In this document: positions 1-6,514 of the stretch, piece after piece
How the letters are laid out: every line of letters starts with the position of its first letter
How positions within the stretch are numbered: position 1 is the first letter of the stretch
NCBI GenBank assembly: GCA_947311745.1
Contig: CAMZLT010000110.1
Coordinates: forward strand, 1 to 7,043
Direction of reading: 5' to 3'
DNA length: 7,043 nucleotides
Origin: an uncultured Flavobacteriaceae bacterium
Lineage (GTDB): Bacteria; Bacteroidota; Bacteroidia; Flavobacteriales; Flavobacteriaceae
The notes under the pieces: generated by a model
Databases searched by the model: none
Told to the model about the DNA's origin: nothing
The model's input: only the letters and a program-made list of their open reading frames with translations
Program-made: the position numbers and the translations under genes

Positions 1-7
1 AGTAATT

Positions 8-29
8 GCAGAAAATAAATTCTGTTTTT
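8..29 (+). terminator. Weak terminator-like hairpin at left edge
   Basis: CAGAA (9-13) can pair with TTCTG (20-24) around the loop AATAAA, with a possible G-T wobble at 8/25, and five T's follow (25-29). This has the form of a small intrinsic terminator for a gene ending left of the window. The stem is short and AT-rich, so it could be chance. Confidence 0.3.
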
Positions 30-60
30 AAGAATAAAGTTGAGTAGTGTTGATTTTTAT

Positions 61-133
61 AAAAGGGTTTTTAATAAATGTTTAACGTGTTTTTTACTCA
101 GAACATTAGTTTATTAAAGACCCTTTTTATTTT
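61..133 (+). terminator. Long inverted repeat, probable terminator
   Basis: Positions 61-78 and 110-127 are reverse complements over 18 bases. The single mismatch (T69/G119) is a G-U wobble in RNA. TGTT (79-82) can also pair with AACA (102-105), extending the stem past a four-base bulge. The left arm starts with AAAAGGG and the right arm ends CCCTTTT, running into a T-rich tract to 133, so it reads as an intrinsic terminator in the + direction. The loop (about 19 to 31 nt) is long for a terminator, so a regulatory or mobile-element origin is possible. Confidence 0.45.
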
Positions 134-179
134 GTGAATAAATTTTACCAAAACCATACAAAACAAATACATATTGTTG

Positions 180-187
180 TACTTTTG
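180..187 (+). promoter_or_regulatory. Promoter -7 element (TAnnTTTG) for the uvrD unit
   Basis: TACTTTTG matches the -7 consensus TAnnTTTG of the primary sigma factor of Bacteroidota. It ends 19 bases before the GTG start at 207, so transcription would begin near 192-195 and leave a very short leader. No clear -33 TTTG is visible about 20 bases upstream, which lowers confidence. Confidence 0.5.
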
Positions 188-206
188 AATTTCTTAATAC
201 AATAGA

Positions 207-2528
207 GTGTCCAATTACATAGAAAATTTAAACGAAGCACAAAAACAAGCCGTTTTACAAAAAGATGGTCCAATGATTATTATAGCAGGAGCAGGTTCTG
301 GAAAGACTCGGGTACTGACTTATAAAATTGCTCATTTGATGAAAAATGGCGTAGATGCTTTTAATATCTTATCGCTTACTTTTACCAATAAAGCAGCAAG
401 AGAAATGAAAGAGCGTATTGCTTCCATTGTCGGACAAAGCGAAGCAAAAAATCTTTGGATGGGAACTTTCCACTCTGTCTTTGCACGAATACTTCGATCT
501 GAAAGTGAAAAATTAGGTTTTCCATCTAATTTTACTATTTATGACACCCAAGATTCTGTTAGACTTTTGACAGCCATTATTAAAGAAATGGGATTGGATA
601 AAGATAGATACAAAGCAAAGCAAGTTTTAGGTAGAATTTCACAATTTAAAAATAGTTTAATAACCGTTAAAGCATACCAAACTTACTCCGAAATTAAAGA
701 AGCAGATGTACAAGCTGGTCGTCCTAAAATGGGAGATATTTATAAACACTACGTAGATCGTTGTTTTAAAGCAGGAGCAATGGATTTTGACGATTTACTA
801 CTTCGCACTAATGAATTACTTACTCGTTTTCCAGAAACTTTAGCAAAATACCAAGATAGATTTCGTTATATATTAGTAGATGAGTACCAAGATACAAACC
901 ATTCACAATATTTAATCGTTAGAGCTTTAGCAGATAGATTTCAAAATATTTGCGTAGTTGGTGATGATTCACAATCTATTTATTCTTTTCGTGGAGCAAA
1001 TATTCAAAACATTTTAAACTTTCAGAAAGATTACGAAAACGTAAAACTATTTAAATTAGAACAAAATTACCGTTCTAGTCAAAATATTGTAAATGCAGCA
1101 AATAGCATTATTGTAAACAATAAAACACGTTTAGAAAAGGAAGTTTGGACAGAAAACGAATCAGGCGAACCAATAAAAATAATGCGTACTTTATCCGATG
1201 GTGAAGAAGGACGTTTTGTAGCAAGTAGTATTTGGGAAAATGCAGTTAAAAAGCAACTTTCGTATGATAAATTTGCAATTTTATATCGTACCAATGCACA
1301 ATCCAGAGCAATGGAAGATGCTTTGCGTAAAAAAAATATAAAATACAGAATTTACGGAGGACTTTCATTTTATCAACGAAAAGAAATAAAAGATGTACTG
1401 TCGTATTTGCGATTGTTGATAAATACAAAAGACGAAGAAGCTTTAAAGAGAGTAATTAACTATCCAAAAAGAGGAATTGGTCAAACAACTATGGATAAAC
1501 TAACCGTAGCAGCTAATCATTACAATCGCTCAATATTCACGATTTTAGAAAATTTAGATAAAATTGATTTAAAACTAAATGCACCAACAAAAATCAAATT
1601 GCAAAATTTTGCAACAATGATTAAAAGTTTTCAAATCGAATCACAAACTAAAAATGCCTTTGAAATAGCAGATTTGGTAATTAAACACACCAAAATAATA
1701 AAAGATATAGAGTTAGAATCCACTCCAGAAGCAGTTAGTAGAGTAGAGAATATACAAGAATTATTAAACGGAATAAAAGATTTTGTAGAAGAACAAAAAG
1801 ATAAAGATGATGCAAATACATCTTTGGCATTTTTTTTAGAAGATGTAGCTTTGGCAACAGATTTTGATAGTGATAAAAAAGACGATGAACCTAGAGTATC
1901 CTTAATGACTGTACATTTATCAAAAGGATTAGAATTCCCATATGTATATATTGTAGGATTGGAAGAAAATTTATTTCCGTCAAGTATGAGTTCTAGTACA
2001 AGAACAGAATTAGAAGAAGAACGAAGGTTATTTTACGTAGCACTAACAAGAGCCGAAAAACAAGCCTACCTTTCGTATGCACAAACCCGTTATCGATGGG
2101 GAAATTTAATAGACTGTGAACCAAGTAGGTTTATAGAAGAAATTGACGAAAATTTTGTAGAATATATTGCACCAAAAATAACACCTTCTAGAAATCCGTT
2201 TTTAGATGGCGATATTTTTGACGATATGCCACAAGAACGAATACGTTTTAAAAAACCAGTACGTAAAATAATTAGAAAAGAGCCAACAAAAACAACCAAG
2301 GTTTCTACGCCTAAAAACTTCAAAAAAATCAGTCATATTAATAATAATATGGATTTTAACCAAGATATATCCGAAGGTTTAGTAGTTTTGCATCAAAAAT
2401 TCGGTAAAGGATTAGTAGTAAATATCGAAGGACAAGGAAAAAATAAAAAAGCAACAATTAATTTTGACAAATTTGGAGCAAAAAAATTACTACTTCAATA
2501 CGCAAAATTAAAAATAATAAAAAAATAA
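207..2528 (+). CDS. uvrD: UvrD/PcrA-type superfamily 1A DNA helicase
   Basis: ATP-driven 3'-5' DNA helicase/translocase of the UvrD/PcrA family (773 aa, usual length), expected in the cytoplasm in nucleotide excision repair, replication-conflict removal and RNA polymerase backtracking. Motifs visible in order: Q motif LNEAQKQAV (8-16), Walker A AGAGSGKT (27-34), Ia LTFTNKAAREM (57-67), GTFHS (86-90), Walker B VDEYQDT (224-230), III VGDDSQSIYSFRGA (251-264), IV QNYRS (286-290), V TVHLSKGLEF (568-577), VI RRLFYVALTRA (606-616). After a basic linker (about 675-712) comes a Tudor-like C-terminal module (about 724-773, GLVVLHQKFGKGLV) like the one by which PcrA contacts RNA polymerase. The GTG start is well supported: an in-frame stop at 195-197 lies just upstream, and the next ATG (codon 23) would remove the Q motif. 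It leads the unit with DUF4290 and murA. It could equally be called pcrA; I see no defect. Confidence 0.95.
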   Translation: MSNYIENLNEAQKQAVLQKDGPMIIIAGAGSGKTRVLTYKIAHLMKNGVDAFNILSLTFTNKAAREMKERIASIVGQSEAKNLWMGTFHSVFARILRSESEKLGFPSNFTIYDTQDSVRLLTAIIKEMGLDKDRYKAKQVLGRISQFKNSLITVKAYQTYSEIKEADVQAGRPKMGDIYKHYVDRCFKAGAMDFDDLLLRTNELLTRFPETLAKYQDRFRYILVDEYQDTNHSQYLIVRALADRFQNICVVGDDSQSIYSFRGANIQNILNFQKDYENVKLFKLEQNYRSSQNIVNAANSIIVNNKTRLEKEVWTENESGEPIKIMRTLSDGEEGRFVASSIWENAVKKQLSYDKFAILYRTNAQSRAMEDALRKKNIKYRIYGGLSFYQRKEIKDVLSYLRLLINTKDEEALKRVINYPKRGIGQTTMDKLTVAANHYNRSIFTILENLDKIDLKLNAPTKIKLQNFATMIKSFQIESQTKNAFEIADLVIKHTKIIKDIELESTPEAVSRVENIQELLNGIKDFVEEQKDKDDANTSLAFFLEDVALATDFDSDKKDDEPRVSLMTVHLSKGLEFPYVYIVGLEENLFPSSMSSSTRTELEEERRLFYVALTRAEKQAYLSYAQTRYRWGNLIDCEPSRFIEEIDENFVEYIAPKITPSRNPFLDGDIFDDMPQERIRFKKPVRKIIRKEPTKTTKVSTPKNFKKISHINNNMDFNQDISEGLVVLHQKFGKGLVVNIEGQGKNKKATINFDKFGAKKLLLQYAKLKIIKK

Positions 2529-2540
2529 ACATATACTTAT

Positions 2541-3173
2541 ATGAAGTACGTTTTAGAATACAATTCCGAAAGAGAAAATTTAAAAATTCCAGAATACGGA
2601 CGACACATTCAAAAATTAGTTAACCATTGTAGAGAATTACCTACAAAGGAAGAACGAAATAAAATGGCACAAGCAATAATTGAAGTAATGGGAAACTTAC
2701 AGCCACACCTTAGAGATGTGCCAGATTTTAAACATAAACTTTGGGATCAACTATTTATAATTGCAAACTTTGATTTAGATGTAGATTCTCCTTGTGAGGT
2801 AATATCAAAAGAACAAATCGAATCTAAGCCAGAAAAATTACCATATCCAAAAACAGCTTCTAAATATCGTTTTTACGGAAATAACATCCAAACAATGATT
2901 GATAAAGCCAATGAATGGGAAGAAAGTGAATCAAAAGAAGCACTTAAATATGTAATTGCAAATCACATGAAAAAATGCTTCTTAAATTGGAATAAAGATA
3001 CTGTTGACGATACTGTAATTTTTAACCATTTATTTGAATTATCTAACGGTAAAATTGATATGCGAGATGCGGATATAACTCTTTCCGAAAGTTCGGTTTT
3101 ATATAAAAAGAAACCAAACAATAATGGGAAAAATAAAGACCATAGAAACGGAAAAAATAGAAAAAGACGATAA
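2541..3173 (+). CDS. DUF4290 family protein, function unknown
   Basis: A 210-residue soluble protein that I recognise as DUF4290, a Bacteroidota family without an assigned function. No signal peptide or membrane segment is visible. The N-terminal part (about 1-90) looks helical and includes EYGRHIQKLVNHC (18-30) and a PHLRDVPDFKHKLWDQL stretch (55-71). The middle has a YPKTASKYRFYGNN segment (102-115), followed by a helix-rich acidic part. The last 22 residues (189-210) are a Lys/Asn/Arg-rich, probably disordered tail ending KNRKRR, which could bind nucleic acid or another polyanion; that is inference only. The gene starts 12 bases after the helicase stop and ends three bases before the murA ATG, so co-transcription with both and translational coupling to murA are likely. 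The neighbourhood suggests, but does not show, a role in cell-wall synthesis or division. Confidence 0.85.
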   Translation: MKYVLEYNSERENLKIPEYGRHIQKLVNHCRELPTKEERNKMAQAIIEVMGNLQPHLRDVPDFKHKLWDQLFIIANFDLDVDSPCEVISKEQIESKPEKLPYPKTASKYRFYGNNIQTMIDKANEWEESESKEALKYVIANHMKKCFLNWNKDTVDDTVIFNHLFELSNGKIDMRDADITLSESSVLYKKKPNNNGKNKDHRNGKNRKRR

Positions 3174-3176
3174 AAA

Positions 3177-4481
3177 ATGGGAACATTTAAAATAGAAGGA
3201 GGACATCAATTAAAGGGAGAGGTAACTCCACAAGGTGCTAAAAACGAAGTTTTACAAATTATATGTGCTACTTTATTAACTTCTGAAAAAGTAATTATTA
3301 ATAATGTTCCAGATATTATTGATGTAAATAAATTAATGTTTATCCTAAAAAAATTAGGAGTAAAAGTTAATAAAATAAAAGAAAACACCTTTAGTTTTCA
3401 AGCTGACGAAGTAAATATTGATTATTTAGAATCCGCTGATTTTAAAAAAGACGGAAGTTCATTAAGAGGGTCAATTATGCTAGTAGGACCTTTACTAGGT
3501 CGTTTCGGAAAAGGATATATCCCAAGACCTGGAGGAGATAAAATAGGAAGAAGAAGATTAGATACACACTTTAAAGGGTTTATTGAACTAGGTGCAAATT
3601 TTAGATACAATAAAGACGAACATTTTTACGGTGTAGACGCCAAAGAATTACACGGAACCTTTATGCTTTTAGATGAAGCTTCTGTTACTGGTACAGCAAA
3701 TATTATAATGGCAGCAGTTTTTGCAAAAGGAAAAACTACAATATACAACGCTGCTTGCGAACCATATATCCAACAGCTTTGTAAAATGCTTAATAGTATG
3801 GGAGCGAAAATAACGGGTGTAAGTTCCAATTTATTAACCATTACGGGTGTAGAAAAACTAAACGGTTGTGAACATACCGTATTGCCAGATATGATTGAAA
3901 TTGGTAGCTGGATTGGTATTGCAGCAATGACAAAATCTGAAATTACAATCAAAAATGTATCTTGGAAAAATTTAGGGCAAATTCCAAATATTTTTAAGAA
4001 ATTAGGAATTAAACTCGAAAAAAAAGGAGATGATATTTATATTCCTCAACAAGATAATTACGAAATAGAAAATTTTATCGATGGATCTATTTTAACCATA
4101 TCCGATGCTCCTTGGCCAGGATTTACACCAGATTTGTTAAGTATCATTTTAGTAACTGCTACACAAGCAAAAGGAACAGTACTAATACATCAAAAAATGT
4201 TTGAAAGTCGTCTGTTTTTCGTAGATAAACTTATCGATATGGGAGCAAAGGTAATCCTTTGTGATCCACATCGAGCAACCGTAGTTGGATACGATTTTAA
4301 ATCCCAATTAAAAGCAACAGTAATGACTTCGCCAGATATTCGTGCAGGAGTATCTTTGTTAATAGCAGCACTATCTGCAAAAGGAACAAGCACCATTCAT
4401 AATATTGAACAAATTGATAGAGGTTACGATAAAATTGATGAAAAATTAATAGCTTTAGGTGCTAAAATCGAAAGAGTTTAA
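3177..4481 (+). CDS. murA: UDP-N-acetylglucosamine 1-carboxyvinyltransferase MurA, Cys-to-Asp variant
   Basis: Cytoplasmic enzyme that transfers the enolpyruvyl group of phosphoenolpyruvate to UDP-N-acetylglucosamine, the first committed step of peptidoglycan synthesis. It has 434 residues, the usual size, with two EPSP-synthase-like domains. Expected active-site residues are visible: Lys22-Asn23 (GAKNE), Arg97, Arg126 in the loop PGGDKIGRRRLDTH (118-131), Asp319 (GFTPD, equivalent to E. coli Asp305) and Arg389 (PDIRAG). The C-terminal DRGYDKIDEKLIALGAKIERV (414-434) is typical. The loop residue that is Cys115 in E. coli, the target of fosfomycin, is Asp121 here (codon 3537-3539). This exchange occurs naturally in some bacteria and gives an active but fosfomycin-insensitive enzyme. 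The segment that reads FPTD in E. coli reads FTPD. The ATG follows the DUF4290 stop by three bases, and the N-terminus MGTFKIEGGHQLKGEV fits the family. No clear terminator follows. Confidence 0.96.
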   Translation: MGTFKIEGGHQLKGEVTPQGAKNEVLQIICATLLTSEKVIINNVPDIIDVNKLMFILKKLGVKVNKIKENTFSFQADEVNIDYLESADFKKDGSSLRGSIMLVGPLLGRFGKGYIPRPGGDKIGRRRLDTHFKGFIELGANFRYNKDEHFYGVDAKELHGTFMLLDEASVTGTANIIMAAVFAKGKTTIYNAACEPYIQQLCKMLNSMGAKITGVSSNLLTITGVEKLNGCEHTVLPDMIEIGSWIGIAAMTKSEITIKNVSWKNLGQIPNIFKKLGIKLEKKGDDIYIPQQDNYEIENFIDGSILTISDAPWPGFTPDLLSIILVTATQAKGTVLIHQKMFESRLFFVDKLIDMGAKVILCDPHRATVVGYDFKSQLKATVMTSPDIRAGVSLLIAALSAKGTSTIHNIEQIDRGYDKIDEKLIALGAKIERV

Positions 4482-4521
4482 AACAAATTAAATTTTTCAT
4501 AATTAGAATACATTTTTTTAC

Positions 4522-4560
4522 TGTCAAAATGTCATTTTTAAATGATTGGCAATACTTTTG
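4522..4560 (+). promoter_or_regulatory. grpE-dnaJ promoter with TGNCA motifs
   Basis: TACTTTTG (4553-4560) matches the -7 element TAnnTTTG and places the transcription start near 4565-4568, about 30 bases before the grpE ATG. The expected -33 TTTG is missing. The upstream part instead holds TGTCA (4522-4526), TGTCA (4530-4534) and TGGCA (4547-4551), plus a perfect 6-bp inverted repeat TCATTT/AAATGA (4532-4537 and 4540-4545). These could be a regulator-binding site for heat-shock control. I do not see the CIRCE operator. Confidence 0.55.
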
Positions 4561-4597
4561 TAATGCAATTGATAGTTGAAAATAAACATAAAAGAAG

Positions 4598-5149
4598 ATG
4601 AGTGAAAATATAAATAAAGAAGAAGTAGAAAACGAAGATAATTTTCAAAAAGAAAACACACAAGAAATAGAAAATAACACCGAAGAAATTTCTGAAAATG
4701 AAAAGGAAGATACTTGTGAGGAATTATTATTACAAGAAAAAGATAAATTTTTAAGACTTTTTGCCGAATTTGAAAATTATAAAAAACGTACGGCGAAAGA
4801 GCGTATTGAACTAATTAGTACCGCTAACCAAAGTTTAATGACTTCCATTTTGCCAGTTTTAGATGATTTTGAAAGAGGAATTTCCGAAATAAAAAAAGCA
4901 AAAGATTCCGAACTTTTAAAAGGTATGGAATTAATAAAAAATAAATTCGCAAACATCCTAAAAGGAAAAGGATTAGAAGAAATAAAAGTCAAAACAGGAG
5001 ACACCTTTGATGTTGAAATACACGAGGCAATAACACAAATTCCGGCACCAAATAAAAAAATGATAGGAAAACTAATAGATGTCGTTGAAACAGGATATAA
5101 ATTAGGCGATAAAATAATTCGTTATCCAAAAGTTGTTGTAGGAAAATAA
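4598..5149 (+). CDS. grpE: GrpE, nucleotide exchange factor of DnaK
   Basis: Homodimeric co-chaperone that releases ADP from DnaK so that substrate is released and the folding cycle restarts; cytoplasmic. The 183 residues are normal in length. Residues 1-40 are an acidic, Glu/Asn-rich, probably disordered N-terminus. Residues about 41-75 form the long dimerisation helix with the typical LRLFAEFENYKKRTAKER (52-69), then come the helical bundle with PVLDDFERGI (86-95) and the beta-wing domain. The family signature is present: FDVEIHEAI (137-145), GKLIDVVETGYKLGDKIIRYPKVVV (157-181). The ATG at 4598 is preceded by an A-rich stretch without a Shine-Dalgarno sequence, as usual in Bacteroidota. It starts the chaperone unit, 59 bases before dnaJ, and has its own promoter. 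Confidence 0.95.
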   Translation: MSENINKEEVENEDNFQKENTQEIENNTEEISENEKEDTCEELLLQEKDKFLRLFAEFENYKKRTAKERIELISTANQSLMTSILPVLDDFERGISEIKKAKDSELLKGMELIKNKFANILKGKGLEEIKVKTGDTFDVEIHEAITQIPAPNKKMIGKLIDVVETGYKLGDKIIRYPKVVVGK

Positions 5150-5169
5150 ACCAATTAGATTTAAAATAT

Positions 5170-5193
5170 ACTCTGATTTATTTAAATTAGAGT
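5170..5193 (+). promoter_or_regulatory. Hairpin between grpE and dnaJ
   Basis: ACTCTGATTT (5170-5179) pairs with AAATTAGAGT (5184-5193) over 10 bp, with one G-U wobble (5175/5188) and an ATTT loop. It ends 15 bases before the dnaJ ATG. No long T-run follows and no TAnnTTTG is seen in the gap, so a terminator or a new promoter is unlikely. It may serve as an mRNA processing or stability element, or tune dnaJ translation. Confidence 0.5.
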
Positions 5194-5208
5194 TTGATTA
5201 CTAAATAA

Positions 5209-6321
5209 ATGAAAGCAGATTATTACGAAATTTTAGGGATATCAAAAACAGCTACAAAAGTTGAAATCAAAAAAGCATATCGAAAAAAAGCCATACAATA
5301 CCATCCAGATAAAAATCCAGGGGATAAAGCAGCGGAAGAAAAATTCAAATTAGCAGCCGAAGCCTATGAAATTTTAAGTGATGAAAATAAACGTGCTAGA
5401 TACGATCAATATGGTCATCAAGCGTTTGAAGGTCCACAAGGTGGAGCAGGCGGATTTGGCGGAATGAATATGGAAGATATTTTTAGCCAATTTGGTGATA
5501 TTTTTGGCGGAGGATTTGGTGGTTTTAGTTCAGGAAATAGAAGAAGACAAGCTGTCGTAAAAGGTAGTAATCTTAGAATTCGATTAAAATTAAATTTAGA
5601 AGAAATTTTAAATGGAGTAACTAAAAAAGTTAAAGTTAAAAGACTCATAAAAGCTGAAGGTGCAACCTATGATACATGTTCTGCATGTAACGGACAAGGG
5701 GTTGTGATGCGAGTAACAAATACTATTTTGGGGAGAATGCAAACACAAGCAACTTGCCCTTCTTGTCGTGGAGCTGGAAAAACACTTAAAAACCGACCAA
5801 AAGGTTCCGATGCAAACGGAATGATTGCACAAGAAGAAATGGTAGAAATTGAAATTCCTGCTGGAGTTACTGACGGAGTACAGTTAAAAGTAACAGGAAA
5901 AGGGAATGATGCACCAGGCAACGGAATTCCTGGAGATTTACTAGTAGTAATTGAAGAGGTGCCACACGAAAATTTAAAAAGAGAAGGAGTAAACTTACAT
6001 CATGATTTGTATGTAAGTGTCCCTGAAGCAATCTTAGGCGTGTCTAAAGAAATAGATACTTTAAGCGGAAAAGTTCGTATTAAATTAGATGAAGGAACCC
6101 AATCTGGTAAAATATTACGATTAAGAAATAAAGGATTACCAAGTCTAGATAGTTACGGTAGAGGTGATTTGTTGGTACATATAAATGTTTGGACACCTAA
6201 AAAATTATCAAAAGAACAAAGAAGTTTTTTTGAGAACATGTTAAACGAACCTAATTTTTTACCAAAACCAAATAAACAAGATAAATCATTCTTTGAAAAG
6301 GTTAAAGATATGTTTTCTTAA
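5209..6321 (+). CDS. dnaJ: DnaJ (Hsp40) co-chaperone with half of the usual zinc domain
   Basis: J-domain co-chaperone that delivers unfolded proteins to DnaK and stimulates its ATPase; cytoplasmic. It has 370 residues. The J domain (about 4-67) carries the essential HPD at 32-34 and ends in the typical SDENKRARYDQYGH (57-70). A Gly/Phe-rich linker follows (about 75-110, GGAGGFGG and FGGGFGGF), then substrate-binding domain I (about 115-150), the zinc region, and domain II to about 330, with a dimerisation tail to 370. The zinc region has only two CxxCxGxG motifs, CSACNGQG (157-164) and CPSCRGAG (183-190), where the bacterial norm is four. Their 18-residue spacing fits motifs 2 and 3, so zinc site II would be kept and site I lost. 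The flanking IPAGV (216-220) and GDLLV segments are standard. I believe this form is common in Flavobacteriia. It is probably co-transcribed with grpE and ends at the terminator at 6417-6446 or sooner. Confidence 0.95.
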   Translation: MKADYYEILGISKTATKVEIKKAYRKKAIQYHPDKNPGDKAAEEKFKLAAEAYEILSDENKRARYDQYGHQAFEGPQGGAGGFGGMNMEDIFSQFGDIFGGGFGGFSSGNRRRQAVVKGSNLRIRLKLNLEEILNGVTKKVKVKRLIKAEGATYDTCSACNGQGVVMRVTNTILGRMQTQATCPSCRGAGKTLKNRPKGSDANGMIAQEEMVEIEIPAGVTDGVQLKVTGKGNDAPGNGIPGDLLVVIEEVPHENLKREGVNLHHDLYVSVPEAILGVSKEIDTLSGKVRIKLDEGTQSGKILRLRNKGLPSLDSYGRGDLLVHINVWTPKKLSKEQRSFFENMLNEPNFLPKPNKQDKSFFEKVKDMFS

Positions 6322-6336
6322 AAAAAACATTTTTTA

Positions 6337-6368
6337 TTTGCCAGAATAAAAAAAAAGATTTATATTTG
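6337..6368 (+). promoter_or_regulatory. Bacteroidota-type promoter downstream of dnaJ
   Basis: TTTG (6337-6340) and TATATTTG (6361-6368) are separated by 20 bases. Both elements and their spacing match the Bacteroidota consensus (-33 TTTG, -7 TAnnTTTG), making this the best promoter in the window. The predicted transcription start is about 6372-6375, exactly at the base of the hairpin that follows, and no reading frame lies downstream. Confidence 0.7.
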
Positions 6369-6371
6369 CGT

Positions 6372-6446
6372 GGAATTATTAGAGAAGTCTAATAATTTCT
6401 TTTTCATAGCAATTTTCCCACTCAGATTTTTGAGTGGGTTTTTTTT
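6372..6446 (+). ncRNA. Candidate small RNA between dnaJ and rnpB
   Basis: A consensus promoter ends at 6368 and a strong terminator ends at 6446, which defines a transcript of about 75 nt with no start codon. The 5' end forms a 12-bp hairpin: 6372-6383 (GGAATTATTAGA) pairs with 6388-6399 around the loop GAAG, with one G-U wobble. A single-stranded linker of about 17 nt (6400-6416, containing CATAGCAA) leads to the terminator hairpin. This hairpin-linker-terminator design is typical of small regulatory RNAs. I do not recognise the family. Alternatives are a leader/attenuator for rnpB (69 bases downstream) or a processed 3' end of the dnaJ mRNA. Confidence 0.5.
6417..6446 (+). terminator. Strong intrinsic terminator
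   Basis: CCCACTCA (6417-6424) pairs perfectly with TGAGTGGG (6431-6438), with a six-base loop, and eight T's follow (6439-6446). It would end the candidate small RNA and any read-through from dnaJ. Confidence 0.88.
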
Positions 6447-6472
6447 AGTTCTTTAATTTAGTGTTTTTTACA

Positions 6473-6506
6473 TTGGGAGATTGAATATATCTCTATTGTA
6501 TAGTAA
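6473..6506 (+). promoter_or_regulatory. Weak candidate promoter of rnpB
   Basis: The stretch before rnpB lacks a full TAnnTTTG. The best candidates are TTG (6473-6475) as -33, with TATTGTAT (6494-6501) or TATAGTAA (6499-6506) as -7. Either would start transcription within a few bases of the predicted 5' end of rnpB. The region lies after a strong terminator, so rnpB should need its own promoter, but the match is poor. Confidence 0.3.
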
Positions 6507-6514
6507 TACAAAAC

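Noticed and set aside
3626..3952. 108-codon open frame on the minus strand
   Set aside because: It lies wholly inside murA, whose protein is clearly conserved, and its translation resembles no family. It is a shadow of the coding strand, as are the other minus-strand frames inside the helicase, grpE and dnaJ.
4482..4521. Possible terminator after murA
   Set aside because: Only AT-rich sequence with T-runs; no stable stem could be drawn, so none is annotated although a transcript end is plausible here.
4482..4597. CIRCE operator (TTAGCACTC-N9-GAGTGCTAA) before grpE
   Set aside because: Neither half of the operator is present.
207..6321. Search for a mobile element, toxin-antitoxin, CRISPR or defence genes
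   Set aside because: All protein genes are housekeeping in type and similar in base composition, and no terminal repeats, transposase or repeat-spacer array is visible.
6477..6493. Hairpin GAGAT/ATCTC before rnpB
   Set aside because: Five base pairs with a seven-base loop inside the putative promoter; too weak to separate from chance in AT-rich DNA.
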